Positions 1 through 7,287 are shown, counted from the stretch's first letter. The stretch: 11,738 bases of DNA from Methanosphaera sp. rholeuAM130 (GCA_003266065.1 MUZY01000250.1:5818-17555), one strand, 5' to 3'. Notes: a model not told the origin generated them from the letters alone. Numbers and translations are program-made.

Positions 1-276
1 CGATGGGTTTGAAGTATCCGTTGAATATCCATTGTTGTCTGTCTGGGAGTTATCCCTTGTTTTAATCGTATTCGAATAGTTTATATTAACATTTTGTTCG
101 TCATACCCAAAAAATGAATCAGAATAAAGCCCACCGCTTACTGTACCGTTATCAATCGTAACCAATTGCTGACTGTGATATGTCGAATCGGCACTTACCG
201 TACTCAACGATACAATAGCAGAAAATATTAATAATAATAAAATTATAGAATTCTTAAGTTTATGATTATTAATCAT
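1..276 (-). CDS. Secreted surface protein, N-terminal fragment
   Basis: This reading frame starts at the ATG at 276-274 and stays open for 92 codons to the left edge, so only the N-terminus is visible. It begins MINNHKLKNS, followed by a hydrophobic run (IILLLLIFSAIVSLSTV) and a likely signal peptidase site near residues 29-30 (VSA before DST). The rest is polar and rich in Ser, Asn, Thr and Asp, as in adhesin-like or other cell-surface proteins of Methanobacteriales. A purine-rich AAGGAA lies about 12 bases upstream, and only 22 bases separate the start from the stop of the DUF2149 gene, so it is probably the fourth gene of that operon. I infer that the product is exported and acts with the ExbB/ExbD-like pair. 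The mature domain is outside the window and its family cannot be named. The gene is too close to the edge for its stop to be seen. Confidence 0.75.
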   Translation of the reverse strand, partial: MINNHKLKNSIILLLLIFSAIVSLSTVSADSTYHSQQLVTIDNGTVSGGLYSDSFFGYDEQNVNINYSNTIKTRDNSQTDNNGYSTDTSNPS

Positions 277-298
277 CTTTATTCACATTCCTTCTTTG

Positions 299-628
299 TT
301 AATTGTCTACCATTACTAGTTTTCCCGTTTCGGGATCTTTATAAACACTTCCTACACGTGAATATCCGCTGCCTGCACCGGAACCCTGTTCAATATCATT
401 AGGAATTTCCGAACCTTGTTCAACGTCAACCTGGGTTTGAACTTCTGATTGGTTCATGGATTGCTGATTTTGAAAATCGTCCATATTCATGACACCGGTT
501 GAGCTTATTGCCAAGATTAAAAATCCGACGGCCAGCACCAACATGATATCCACCATATTAACCAGACTGGCGGTAGGATCGCTATCCTCATCATCGGAAA
601 GAAAAGACGAGTTCTCTTTTCTAATCAT
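299..628 (-). CDS. DUF2149 protein, short ExbD/TolR-like subunit
   Basis: A 109-residue protein with a short acidic cytoplasmic N-terminus (residues 1-21), one membrane helix (about 24-43) and a polar Gln/Glu/Gly/Ser-rich outer segment containing EQGS twice (70-73 and 80-83). The helix carries NMVDIMLVLAVGFL, which matches the ExbD/TolR/MotB pattern in which one Asp (here D27) at the helix start carries protons. The C-terminus, GYSRVGSVYKDPETGKLVMV, is what I recall as the conserved tail of family DUF2149. The usual ExbD periplasmic domain of about 80-100 residues is replaced by this short tail. GGAGG lies about 8 bases before the ATG at 628, and the start overlaps the ExbB-like stop by 8 bases, which points to translational coupling. 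I infer that it forms the proton-conducting unit with the ExbB-like protein. The partner it drives is unknown. Confidence 0.85.
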   Translation of the reverse strand: MIRKENSSFLSDDEDSDPTASLVNMVDIMLVLAVGFLILAISSTGVMNMDDFQNQQSMNQSEVQTQVDVEQGSEIPNDIEQGSGAGSGYSRVGSVYKDPETGKLVMVDN

Positions 629-1262
629 AATTTGCCTCCAGTATAGCTTCGCTGATGGTATAAATCAAGCCTGTATCATCTTTATACCACATTTTTCTAA
701 TCTTGGATATTACATGAGCTACCAGTGAACAGCTCAAACCGACAGTAGTCGTGTTGAATGCAACAATCAGTTGTGCAGACAACGTTGCAATGTCACCTGT
801 ACCTAGGGATGCAAGACCCGGACCAAGTGGAATTAAAGTACCTAATAATCCACAACCGGAACTGACCCTTGTAAGTAGCTCTGTCTTTCTAAGAGTTTTG
901 GCATAAGCATATTCCTGATTTTCAATAATCTTTCGAACGTATGCTTCACGCGTATTCTCTTTCAGATTTGAAGTGTTGATAATTTTCATTAGGACATTTT
1001 TAGATTCTTTATTAATCTTACTGTCATTTATTATTCTCTTTATTTCTTCAGAACTTTTTGAAACAGCAATACTATTGATTATATTATCCAATTCTTCATC
1101 AGATATTTTTGTACGGTTTGAATATTCAGCAAGAGTACCACCAACTTCTACCAACACTAGCAATATAAAAATTACCAATAATATCAGAACCGGTATCAGT
1201 AAACTCTCGGCTACAACATTTATAACTGTAGATAATATTCCTGTTCCAGTCATTGCTGTCAT
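621..1262 (-). CDS. MotA/TolQ/ExbB-type proton channel protein
   Basis: A 213-residue membrane protein with the ExbB/TolQ layout: one helix near the N-terminus (about 21-43), a charged cytoplasmic stretch rich in Lys, Glu and Asn (44-130), then two helices (about 133-152 and 161-185). The family signature is visible as GLLGTLIPLGPGL (138-150), followed by AFNTTTVGL (168-176). In ExbB, TolQ and MotA these last helices surround the Asp-bearing helix of the partner and use the ion gradient to move it. The partner here is the overlapping DUF2149 gene. The start ATG at 1262 has AGGAG about 10 bases upstream; a second Met at codon 4 is possible but further from that site. The gap to the upstream DUF2162 gene is 29 bases, so one transcript is likely. 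Family assignment is firm. The process it powers is inferred, since no TonB gene is present in the window. Confidence 0.9.
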   Translation of the reverse strand: MTAMTGTGILSTVINVVAESLLIPVLILLVIFILLVLVEVGGTLAEYSNRTKISDEELDNIINSIAVSKSSEEIKRIINDSKINKESKNVLMKIINTSNLKENTREAYVRKIIENQEYAYAKTLRKTELLTRVSSGCGLLGTLIPLGPGLASLGTGDIATLSAQLIVAFNTTTVGLSCSLVAHVISKIRKMWYKDDTGLIYTISEAILEANYD

Positions 1263-1291
1263 AATTTTTATTCTCCTATAACTTAATTAAT

Positions 1292-1987
1292 TTAAGTAAT
1301 TGATTTTCTTTTGAAATATGATGCTATAAGTATTATCACGCCCATTACAAGCATAACTGCAATCATATTGTATGGAATACTTATTTCGAACGAATCGAAA
1401 ACATTTGATAACTTGTTACTTAAACTAGGTAAAATAGTCATAGCGATTAAGAAATATAATCCAACAAATACCATGAAATTTCCGAGAACAATAGGATAAG
1501 GCTTGTCAATTCTTTCGACTATTTTATCGGACAGCATGTAGAATACTACTATAACCAGTACCAATAAAAATGCCGATAGAGATCCCAGTAATACGGAAGA
1601 TAAACTTACAATGGGTGCTACAATAATAATTGAACCTATCACTGCCGCAATACAGCAGGGACATGGTACAATCAATGCCATACAGGTAGCTGATGCATGA
1701 TTTCTCCGATTCATTTTCCAGTCTTTAATGGTATGCAAACCCGTTAATAAGATTATGATGGCCATCAATCCGAATAGGAAATAGCTGTACCTATTTATCA
1801 TTTGATATAAAAAATCAACATATGGCTCGCATATAAAAGATAACAGGACTATGCATACTGCATTGACTATGGAAATCAATAAAACCTGTTTTTTGGTTAT
1901 TCCGGCAAATCCCATTGCCATACCGATTTTTATTCCAAAAATCATTACTGCTGAGAATACTCCTAATTGCCATAACATTTCAATCAT
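1292..1987 (-). CDS. DUF2162 predicted membrane transporter
   Basis: A 231-residue, strongly hydrophobic protein with about seven membrane segments (roughly 7-27, 33-53, 68-88, 103-128, 132-152, 166-187 and 206-226). I recognise it as the DUF2162 'predicted transporter' type of methanogens; this is from memory and not searched. The most telling part is the start of the fourth helix: HASATCMALIVPCPCC (residues 97-112), with Cys at 102, 109, 111 and 112. CPC inside a helix is the metal-passing motif of heavy-metal P-type ATPases, so metal or thiol handling is a reasonable inference but no more. The start is well fixed: AGGAGGTGA lies 5 bases before the ATG at 1987. It is the first gene of the operon that continues with the ExbB-like, DUF2149 and surface-protein genes. 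LysE- or CcdA-like folds are alternatives for its deeper kinship. Confidence 0.8.
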   Translation of the reverse strand: MIEMLWQLGVFSAVMIFGIKIGMAMGFAGITKKQVLLISIVNAVCIVLLSFICEPYVDFLYQMINRYSYFLFGLMAIIILLTGLHTIKDWKMNRRNHASATCMALIVPCPCCIAAVIGSIIIVAPIVSLSSVLLGSLSAFLLVLVIVVFYMLSDKIVERIDKPYPIVLGNFMVFVGLYFLIAMTILPSLSNKLSNVFDSFEISIPYNMIAVMLVMGVIILIASYFKRKSIT

Positions 1988-2027
1988 ATTTCACCTCCTG
2001 TAAAAGATTAACTCAAATAACAAAGAC

Positions 2028-2040
2028 TGTTTTTTATAGT
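2028..2040 (-). promoter_or_regulatory. Likely TATA box of the DUF2162/ExbB operon
   Basis: On the minus strand the segment reads ACTATAAAAAACA, a good archaeal TATA box. Its distance to the ATG at 1987 would put transcription start near 2010 and leave a leader of about 20-25 bases that holds the AGGAGGTGA site. No other box lies as well placed. The call rests on sequence and spacing only. Confidence 0.5.
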
Positions 2041-2198
2041 TAATCATATGGTAACTTTATCGGTGATAATATTAATATATTTTACTAAAGTATTACTTAT
2101 CAATAGGAAATATGTGATTGGGTAATAATGAATTAATGAAGAATAATATTGATAAAATTTATTATTTTTAAAACACATACCTAATATATAATATGCAA

Positions 2199-2211
2199 TT
2201 AAATTTATAGT
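2199..2211 (+). promoter_or_regulatory. Likely TATA box of proS
   Basis: TTAAATTTATAGT on the plus strand has an A-rich stretch followed by TTTATA, resembling an archaeal BRE plus TATA element. It would start transcription near 2230, giving a leader of about 35 bases before the ATG at 2266. A second AT-rich box (CTAATATATAAT, 2181-2192) is a competing candidate. The spacer between the divergent operons (1988-2265) holds these promoters and no gene that I can support. Confidence 0.35.
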
Positions 2212-2265
2212 AATAAAACTTATTTTAATCACACAACAACAATAAAATAATTTTCAGGTGAATAT

Positions 2266-3672
2266 ATGAAGAATTTCAGTCAATGGTTTCACGACATATT
2301 AGAAGAAGCGGAATTAATGGATGCACGTTATCCAATCAAGGGAATGAGCGTGTGGCTACCAAGAGGATTTCAAATAAGAAAGTATACTTTAAAGGCACTG
2401 CAGGAACTGCTGGATAAAGATCATGAGGAAGTATTGTTTCCAATGCTAATACCTGAAAGCGAGTTGGCCAAAGAAGCAATACACGTTAAGGGATTTGAAG
2501 AAGAGGTATACTGGATAACAAAAGGTGGAAAAAGGGAATTAAATGAACAGTTGGCTTTAAGACCGACGAGTGAAACGTCAATGTATCCGATGTTTTCCCT
2601 ATGGGTACGTTCACACATGGACTTGCCAATCAAAGTATATCAAACGGTAAATACATTCAGGTATGAAACGAAACATACTCGTCCACTGATAAGGGTACGT
2701 GAAATAACGACATTCAACGAGACACACACGGTGCATGCAACAGAAGCTGAAGCAGAAGAGGAAGTAAATGCAGGTATTGAAATATACAAGAACTTCTTTG
2801 ACGAACTTGCAATACCGTACTCCATCAGTAAAAGACCTGAATGGGATAAATTCCCTGGTTCCGAGTATACCATGGCATTTGACATGATAATGCCCGACGG
2901 AAAAACGTTACAGATTGGTACCGTGCATAACTTGGGAACAACCTTTGCAAAAACATTCGACATCAAATTTGAAAACGATGAGGGTGAACATGAATACGCT
3001 TATCAGACATGCTACGGATTATCCGATCGTGTAATAGCTTCCCTTATCGCGGCACACGGTGATGAAAAAGGATTGCAGCTACCGCCGATAGTTGCACCGG
3101 AACAGGTGATAATCATACCAATCATATTCAAGCAAAAAGAGGATATTGTATTGAACTTCACCGACAAACTGGAACAACTGCTGAAGGATAACGGTATCAG
3201 AGCACGACAGGACAAACGGGATTTACGACCGGGCAACAAATATTACTACTGGGAAAAACGTGGAGTGCCTCTTAGAATAGAGGTAGGTCCAAGGGATATA
3301 GATAACAATTCAATAGTATTAAACAGACGCGATACTGGAGATAAAGAGTTCATAGACTATGACGAAGAAACGATAGTGGATACGGTTAACGAAATCCTCG
3401 ATGATATCACACTGCAAATGAAGGAAAAAGCCAATAAATTCCAACAGGAGAAAACGTATTCCGTCGATAAACTCGAACAGGTCAAAAAGACTATCAATAA
3501 GAAAGGTGGAATAATAACCTGCAATTGGTGTGGAAGTACCGAGTGTGGAAAGGATATGGAAGAGAAATTCGACATAGACATACTTGGAACGCAGGAAGCT
3601 GAAGTTGATGGTGAATGTATCAATTGTCAGCAAAAGGCACAATATAAGGTATTGATCTCAAAAACTTATTAA
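2266..3672 (+). CDS. proS: Prolyl-tRNA synthetase (archaeal type)
   Basis: A 468-residue cytoplasmic class II synthetase that charges tRNA-Pro with proline. Length and end fit the archaeal/eukaryotic-like form, which lacks the bacterial editing insertion. Visible parts are motif 1 around 26-40 (GMSVWLPRGFQIRKY), the TSE loop (RPTSETSMYP, 99-108), motif 2 at about 131-149 (FRYETKHTRPLIRVREITT), motif 3 beginning GLSDR (251-255), the anticodon-binding domain from about 276 to 375, and a C-terminal zinc domain. In that domain C422, C427, C451 and C454 have the spacing of the zinc ligands known in Thermus ProRS; C419 is an additional nearby Cys. The chain ends in Tyr, a feature of this class. AGGTGA lies 4 bases before the ATG. 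The next gene starts 12 bases after the stop, so the two are probably co-transcribed. Confidence 0.97.
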   Translation: MKNFSQWFHDILEEAELMDARYPIKGMSVWLPRGFQIRKYTLKALQELLDKDHEEVLFPMLIPESELAKEAIHVKGFEEEVYWITKGGKRELNEQLALRPTSETSMYPMFSLWVRSHMDLPIKVYQTVNTFRYETKHTRPLIRVREITTFNETHTVHATEAEAEEEVNAGIEIYKNFFDELAIPYSISKRPEWDKFPGSEYTMAFDMIMPDGKTLQIGTVHNLGTTFAKTFDIKFENDEGEHEYAYQTCYGLSDRVIASLIAAHGDEKGLQLPPIVAPEQVIIIPIIFKQKEDIVLNFTDKLEQLLKDNGIRARQDKRDLRPGNKYYYWEKRGVPLRIEVGPRDIDNNSIVLNRRDTGDKEFIDYDEETIVDTVNEILDDITLQMKEKANKFQQEKTYSVDKLEQVKKTINKKGGIITCNWCGSTECGKDMEEKFDIDILGTQEAEVDGECINCQQKAQYKVLISKTY

Positions 3673-3684
3673 AGGGTGACTAAC

Positions 3685-3870
3685 ATGGATGATGATAAAA
3701 AGATGGATATACTGAAGATATTATGGCTGATAACTGATATAATAATATTGATGGCTGCATTGTATCTGTTTGTACTGGGCGATTCATCCGAAAAGATAAT
3801 TGGGCTAATCGGTTTTGTCCTGGTGGTTGTAGAGGCAATACTTTATAAACAGAAACGTATATTGCAATGA
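3685..3870 (+). CDS. Small two-helix membrane protein, unknown function
   Basis: A 61-residue protein with an acidic/basic N-terminus (MDDDKKMDIL), two predicted membrane helices (about 13-31 and 38-54) joined by a short turn (GDSSEKI), and a basic tail (KQKR). I do not recognise the family. The ATG at 3685 is preferred to an in-frame GTG at 3676, because that GTG lies inside the sequence GGGTGA, which is a natural ribosome binding site 5 bases before the ATG. It lies 12 bases after proS and is probably transcribed with it. By the positive-inside rule both ends may face the cytoplasm. No link to tRNA charging should be read from the position alone. Confidence 0.65.
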   Translation: MDDDKKMDILKILWLITDIIILMAALYLFVLGDSSEKIIGLIGFVLVVVEAILYKQKRILQ

Positions 3871-3925
3871 TTATTCATCCATTATCTAATCAATTGTATT
3901 TCACCCCCTTCAAATTTTTAGCATA

Positions 3926-3940
3926 TTATTCTTTTTTTTA
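3926..3940 (+). terminator. T-run terminator after proS unit
   Basis: About 55 bases after the small membrane protein gene the plus strand has a pyrimidine-rich stretch ending in an uninterrupted run of eight or nine T. Archaeal RNA polymerase stops at such U tracts without needing a hairpin, and no strong hairpin is visible. Confidence 0.4.
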
Positions 3941-3951
3941 CTAAAATTGAT

Positions 3952-3967
3952 AAAAGAGTATATAACT
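3952..3967 (+). promoter_or_regulatory. Likely TATA box of the lipid reductase gene
   Basis: AAAAGAGTATATAACT has a purine-rich BRE-like stretch followed by TATATAA. Transcription would start near 3985, with a leader of roughly 30 bases before the ATG at 4019. It lies just after the T run that should end the proS transcript, which supports an independent unit. Confidence 0.45.
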
Positions 3968-4018
3968 TATAAAATAATAATTAAAATATAGGAATAAAAT
4001 AAATATTTTAGTGATGAT

Positions 4019-5206
4019 ATGACACTTATTGAAACTGACATTCTTGTAGTGGGTGCTGGACCTGCAGGTTCCCTGGCTGCGAGGGAATCATCAAAAAAGG
4101 GACTCGATGTATTATTAATAGATAAAAAAGCTGAAATAGGTACACCTAAAAGATGTGCCGAGGGAATCATTACAAGAACATTAAAAGAAGCAAATATCGA
4201 AGTTGATTCTCGATGGATTGCCAGAAAAATAGATGCAATCCGGATAATTGCACCGAATTCCAAAGAACTGATCTTGGATAACAATGTAAATAAACTTCCG
4301 GATACCGGTTATATACTTGAAAGGAAAGTGTTCGATAAGCATATGGCTATGGATGCAATCCGCAATGGAACAAAAGTAATGCTAAGGACACAGGCCAAAA
4401 CGGTAGAAAGAAAGGATGACTATTTAATAGTCAAAGCTGTAAGTATGGATGAATTGATAGAAATTCATACGAAGATTGTCATAGCAGCAGATGGGCCGGA
4501 ATCGCACATCGGCAGACAATTGGGATTGAAATCCAATACGGACATGAAGGACATGGCATCATGTGTGCAGTATGAAATGGTTGGAATAGACAAGGATAAT
4601 CCAAATCAAATAGACATATTCATTGGAAGTGTTGCACCGGCAGGATACGTATGGATATTTCCAAAGGCATCTGACGTGGCAAATGTGGGATTGGGTGTTT
4701 TAAAGACATATACTGACGATACTGCCCTTGATATATTGAACGGTTTCATTAAAACGCATAAGGAAACCCAAAATGCACAGTCTGTGGAGATGAATGTCGG
4801 TGGAGATCCACTTGGTGGAATATTAAAGGAACGCTATGATGATAATGTAATGGTGGTGGGGGACGCTGCAGGATTTGTGAATCCACTTACCGGTGACGGT
4901 ATTAGAGGAGCATTGCTGTCTGGAATGTATGCTGGTCACGTAGCTGCGGATGCTGTTATAAGAAAGGATTATTCTAAAAACTCATTAAAGGAATACTATG
5001 AATTAACGGAAAACAATTTGAATAGGACTTATTCTAAATTCAATAGGATTAAGGAGTTTATGCTGACGCTAGACGATGATGCATTGAACGGTATTGTGGA
5101 TGAGCTTTCGAAAACCGATTTGGATGAGATTTCAGTAAAGCTGTTACTGAAGGTTATTCTCAAGGCATCTCCAAAATCAATATTGCAGATAAGAAAAATG
5201 CTTTGA
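4019..5206 (+). CDS. Geranylgeranyl reductase family flavoprotein
   Basis: A 395-residue FAD enzyme of the archaeal geranylgeranyl reductase family, which saturates the isoprenoid chains of archaeal ether lipids (digeranylgeranylglycerophospholipid reductase type). The N-terminus has the dinucleotide motif VVGAGPAG (10-17) and then GTPKRCAEGI (41-50), containing the Cys (C46) typical of the family. Further signs are ADGPES (157-162), the substrate-side motif YVWIFPK (210-216), and the second FAD motif GDAAGFVNPLTGDGI (281-295). There is no membrane helix; the enzyme probably works at the inner membrane face. The ribosome site is weak (GTGAT about 4 bases before the ATG). Methanogens often carry several paralogues, so whether this copy acts on membrane lipids or on another prenyl compound is not decided by the sequence. 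Confidence 0.92.
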   Translation: MTLIETDILVVGAGPAGSLAARESSKKGLDVLLIDKKAEIGTPKRCAEGIITRTLKEANIEVDSRWIARKIDAIRIIAPNSKELILDNNVNKLPDTGYILERKVFDKHMAMDAIRNGTKVMLRTQAKTVERKDDYLIVKAVSMDELIEIHTKIVIAADGPESHIGRQLGLKSNTDMKDMASCVQYEMVGIDKDNPNQIDIFIGSVAPAGYVWIFPKASDVANVGLGVLKTYTDDTALDILNGFIKTHKETQNAQSVEMNVGGDPLGGILKERYDDNVMVVGDAAGFVNPLTGDGIRGALLSGMYAGHVAADAVIRKDYSKNSLKEYYELTENNLNRTYSKFNRIKEFMLTLDDDALNGIVDELSKTDLDEISVKLLLKVILKASPKSILQIRKML

Positions 5207-5275
5207 TTACGAAACTTATTTCTAAGTATTTCATTTGATTGTCATAATCTAATGTTTTCTTGTAAAAATAGGGAA

Positions 5276-5324
5276 AATGAATATATTCTAACTGGCTAAC
5301 TTCTTTTTTTAGAATATATTCATT
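5276..5324. terminator. Long inverted repeat, probable two-way terminator
   Basis: AATGAATATATTCTA at 5276-5290 is matched exactly by its reverse complement at 5310-5324, with a 19-base loop. Each arm also contains the smaller perfect palindrome GAATATATTC. On the plus strand T runs follow (5326-5333 and 5339-5343); on the minus strand TTTTCCCTATTTTTAC follows. Lying between converging genes, it could end both transcripts. A protein-binding role of the two small palindromes is an alternative. Confidence 0.5.
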
Positions 5325-5334
5325 CGTGTTTTTA

Positions 5335-5471
5335 GGAGTTTTTAACGTTTTTTATAGAGTTTATTTTTGTCAAGTTAGTATTTATGAGTTTCTTTTCGGT
5401 AATTTATTATTATGGAGTTTTTTTGGCAATTTTTTTTTAGGAGTATCTTTTCAGAGTTTATTTTTCTAGTT
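5335..5471 (+). repeat. Degenerate GAGTTT tandem repeat, T-rich
   Basis: The motif GAGTT (one copy GAGTA) begins at 5336, 5357, 5386, 5415, 5441 and 5454, with a weaker CTAGTT at 5466. Two neighbouring steps are exactly 29 bases, others 21, 26, 13 and 12. Each copy is followed by a T run. The units may be decayed repeats or simply serial U-tract stop sites. Confidence 0.35.
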
Positions 5472-5565
5472 TTTTAACGATATCAATATCTGGTATTTTA
5501 TCCGTGATTATTATTTATTTATCTTTTGAAGGTCTGTTTTAATCGTACCGTATTTTTCGATGTTG

Positions 5566-5952
5566 TTATTCCTTCTTTTCCTTTTTTTGCCTGTAATCTT
5601 CTATGGCAGCTTGCAGTGCATCGGCGGCTAAGTTGGAACAGTGCAATTTGATGGGTGGAAGACCATCTAGTTCTTCTGCAACATCATTTCTAGTAATTTT
5701 ATATGCTTCATCCACGTTCATTCCGGTTGCCATTTCCGTTATCATACTGCTTGTAGCTATGGCAGCTCCACAACCGAATGTACTGAATCTTACTTCTTTT
5801 AGTGTTTCATCATCATCTACATCAATGTAAATTGTCATTATGTCTCCACATACTGGATTTCCAACGGTTCCCTCACCGCTCGGGTTTTCTATGACTCCCG
5901 TATTTCTTGGGTTGGTATAATGGTCTTTAACTTTTTGACTGTATTCTTCCAT
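5566..5952 (-). CDS. nifU: Fe-S cluster assembly scaffold, NifU/IscU type
   Basis: A 128-residue cytoplasmic protein of the IscU/NifU N-terminal family, on which Fe-S clusters are built from iron and sulfur handed over by a cysteine desulfurase. The three cluster-binding Cys are all present: GNPVCGD (C35, followed by the conserved Asp D37), FGCGAA (C61) and KLHCSNLAADA (C105). There is no C-terminal Nfu domain, so it is the short form. The ATG at 5952 is chosen over the in-frame GTG at 5961, because that GTG is part of the ribosome binding site AAGGTGA, 5 bases before the ATG. It follows nifS by 19 bases on the same strand, and the two surely work together. The C-terminus is basic (RQKKEKKE), a common ending in such proteins. 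Confidence 0.95.
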   Translation of the reverse strand: MEEYSQKVKDHYTNPRNTGVIENPSGEGTVGNPVCGDIMTIYIDVDDDETLKEVRFSTFGCGAAIATSSMITEMATGMNVDEAYKITRNDVAEELDGLPPIKLHCSNLAADALQAAIEDYRQKKEKKE

Positions 5953-5971
5953 GTTGTTCACCTTCTTTTAT

Positions 5972-7222
5972 TTAATATCTGTCCAAATCTTCTTCTTCAA
6001 CTTCTTTTTCAAATTGGTCTCCGATATATTCGTCTAGTTTGTTATCCCATAATGGTGATAGTTCTCTTAGATAAGCCACGACTTCTTTTAATGATTCAAC
6101 GATATAGTCAACGTCTTCAACGTTGTTTTCAGGGCCTATTGATAAACGCAGTGATCCATGTGATAATGCCGGTTTGATTCCGATTGCCGCCAGCACATGT
6201 GAACCTTTCAAGTCATGTGTCGAACATGCAGAACCCGTTGCACCATTTATTCCTTTGGCATCTAGTCTTAAAATCAATGATTCTCCTTCAATACCTGAGA
6301 ATCTGAAGTGAACGTTGTTCGGCAGTCTTTTATCCAAGCTTCCGTTTACGTATGAATCCTTTATTTCGGCAGTTACCTTTTCTATTAGTTTGTCTCTTAT
6401 TTCCTGGTTATGTTTCATGTGTTCTTCCAGTTCATCCTTTGCGATTTCTGCCGCTTTTCCCAGTCCAACGATTCCGGCTACATTTTCCGTACCTGATCGC
6501 AGTCCTTTTTCCTGTCCTCCACCGTGTATGAGCACTTCGAATCTGATTCCCTTTTTTATGTATATTGCACCTACCCCTTTTGGACCGTTTATCTTATGTG
6601 CTGATAGGCTTAATACGTCAATATTTTGTTCTTTAACGTCGACAGGTATTTTACCGGCACTTTGTACGGCGTCTGAGTGGAATATGATGTTGTGTTTTCT
6701 TGCTATTTCTCCAATTTCCTTTGTTGGTTGAATTGTACCGATTTCGTTATTGGAGTGCATTATGGATATTAGTATTGTGCTGTCTTTAATTGATGATTCC
6801 AATTCATCTAAGCTTATCAGTCCATCTTCATCTACCGGAAGGTATGTTACTTCAAATCCGAATTTTTCCAGAAACTTACAGCTTTCCAGTACTGCCGGAT
6901 GTTCTATTGAAGAAGTGATGATATGGTTTCTAGGATTGTCTTTGGTAGCTTTTTGAATTTCCTTTAGTGCTACTCCTTTTATCACCATGTTATCTGATTC
7001 TGATCCTCCGCTGGTGAATGTTATTTCATCCACGTCCGCATTGATCAGGTCGGCTACCTGTTGTCTTGCCTTGTCTACCGCTTTTTTTGCTTCTACTCCC
7101 AGTCGGTAGAGTGTGGATGCGTTTCCATAGTTTTGGTTGAAGTATGGTAACATTTCGTCCAGTACTCTTTGATCTACGGGACTTGTTGCTGAATTATCCA
7201 TATAAATTAATTTTTCTGACAT
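5972..7222 (-). CDS. nifS: Cysteine desulfurase, NifS/IscS family
   Basis: A 416-residue pyridoxal-phosphate enzyme that takes sulfur from cysteine as a persulfide and passes it to the NifU scaffold encoded next. Key residues are in place: N-terminal YMDNSATSP (7-15), GGSESDNM (72-79), EHPAV with H108, SDAVQ with D184 and Q187, the PLP lysine K210 in SAHKINGPKG, and the active-site C333 in TGSACSTHD. The loop around C333 is of the IscS/NifS (group I) kind. The chain ends in an acidic tail (about 403-414) longer than in many relatives. AGAGGT lies about 6-7 bases before the ATG at 7222. It is the first gene of nifS-nifU, and the upstream region has repeated palindromes that may regulate it. 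Confidence 0.96.
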   Translation of the reverse strand: MSEKLIYMDNSATSPVDQRVLDEMLPYFNQNYGNASTLYRLGVEAKKAVDKARQQVADLINADVDEITFTSGGSESDNMVIKGVALKEIQKATKDNPRNHIITSSIEHPAVLESCKFLEKFGFEVTYLPVDEDGLISLDELESSIKDSTILISIMHSNNEIGTIQPTKEIGEIARKHNIIFHSDAVQSAGKIPVDVKEQNIDVLSLSAHKINGPKGVGAIYIKKGIRFEVLIHGGGQEKGLRSGTENVAGIVGLGKAAEIAKDELEEHMKHNQEIRDKLIEKVTAEIKDSYVNGSLDKRLPNNVHFRFSGIEGESLILRLDAKGINGATGSACSTHDLKGSHVLAAIGIKPALSHGSLRLSIGPENNVEDVDYIVESLKEVVAYLRELSPLWDNKLDEYIGDQFEKEVEEEDLDRY

Positions 7223-7287
7223 ATTATTACCTCTGTTTTTATGAATTTTTTTTATTATTTGAATTAATTATTTTAATCATGTATTTT

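Larger units (their letters stand above)
5207..5565. other. AT-rich convergent spacer, 359 bases, no gene
   Basis: Between the ends of the reductase gene (plus) and nifU (minus) I see no supportable gene. The spacer is strongly T-rich on the plus strand. It contains a 15-base inverted repeat (5276-5324), then many T runs and a degenerate motif GAGTTT recurring at about 13-29 base steps from 5335 to 5471. It is probably a termination zone for both converging transcripts. Confidence 0.6.

Noticed and set aside
2044..2232. 62-codon minus-strand open frame in the spacer between the DUF2162 operon and proS
   Set aside because: It starts at GTG with no ribosome site, consists of Ile/Tyr/Asn-rich AT-driven codons, and overlaps the likely proS promoter.
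3676..3684. GTG start for the small membrane protein
   Set aside because: The GTG lies within the GGGTGA ribosome binding site for the ATG at 3685.
5953..5961. GTG start for nifU three codons upstream
   Set aside because: The GTG is part of AAGGTGA, the ribosome site for the ATG at 5952.
6315..6731. 138-codon plus-strand open frame opposite nifS
   Set aside because: It is antisense to conserved nifS residues including the PLP lysine region and shows only Ser/Phe/Pro-rich shadow composition.
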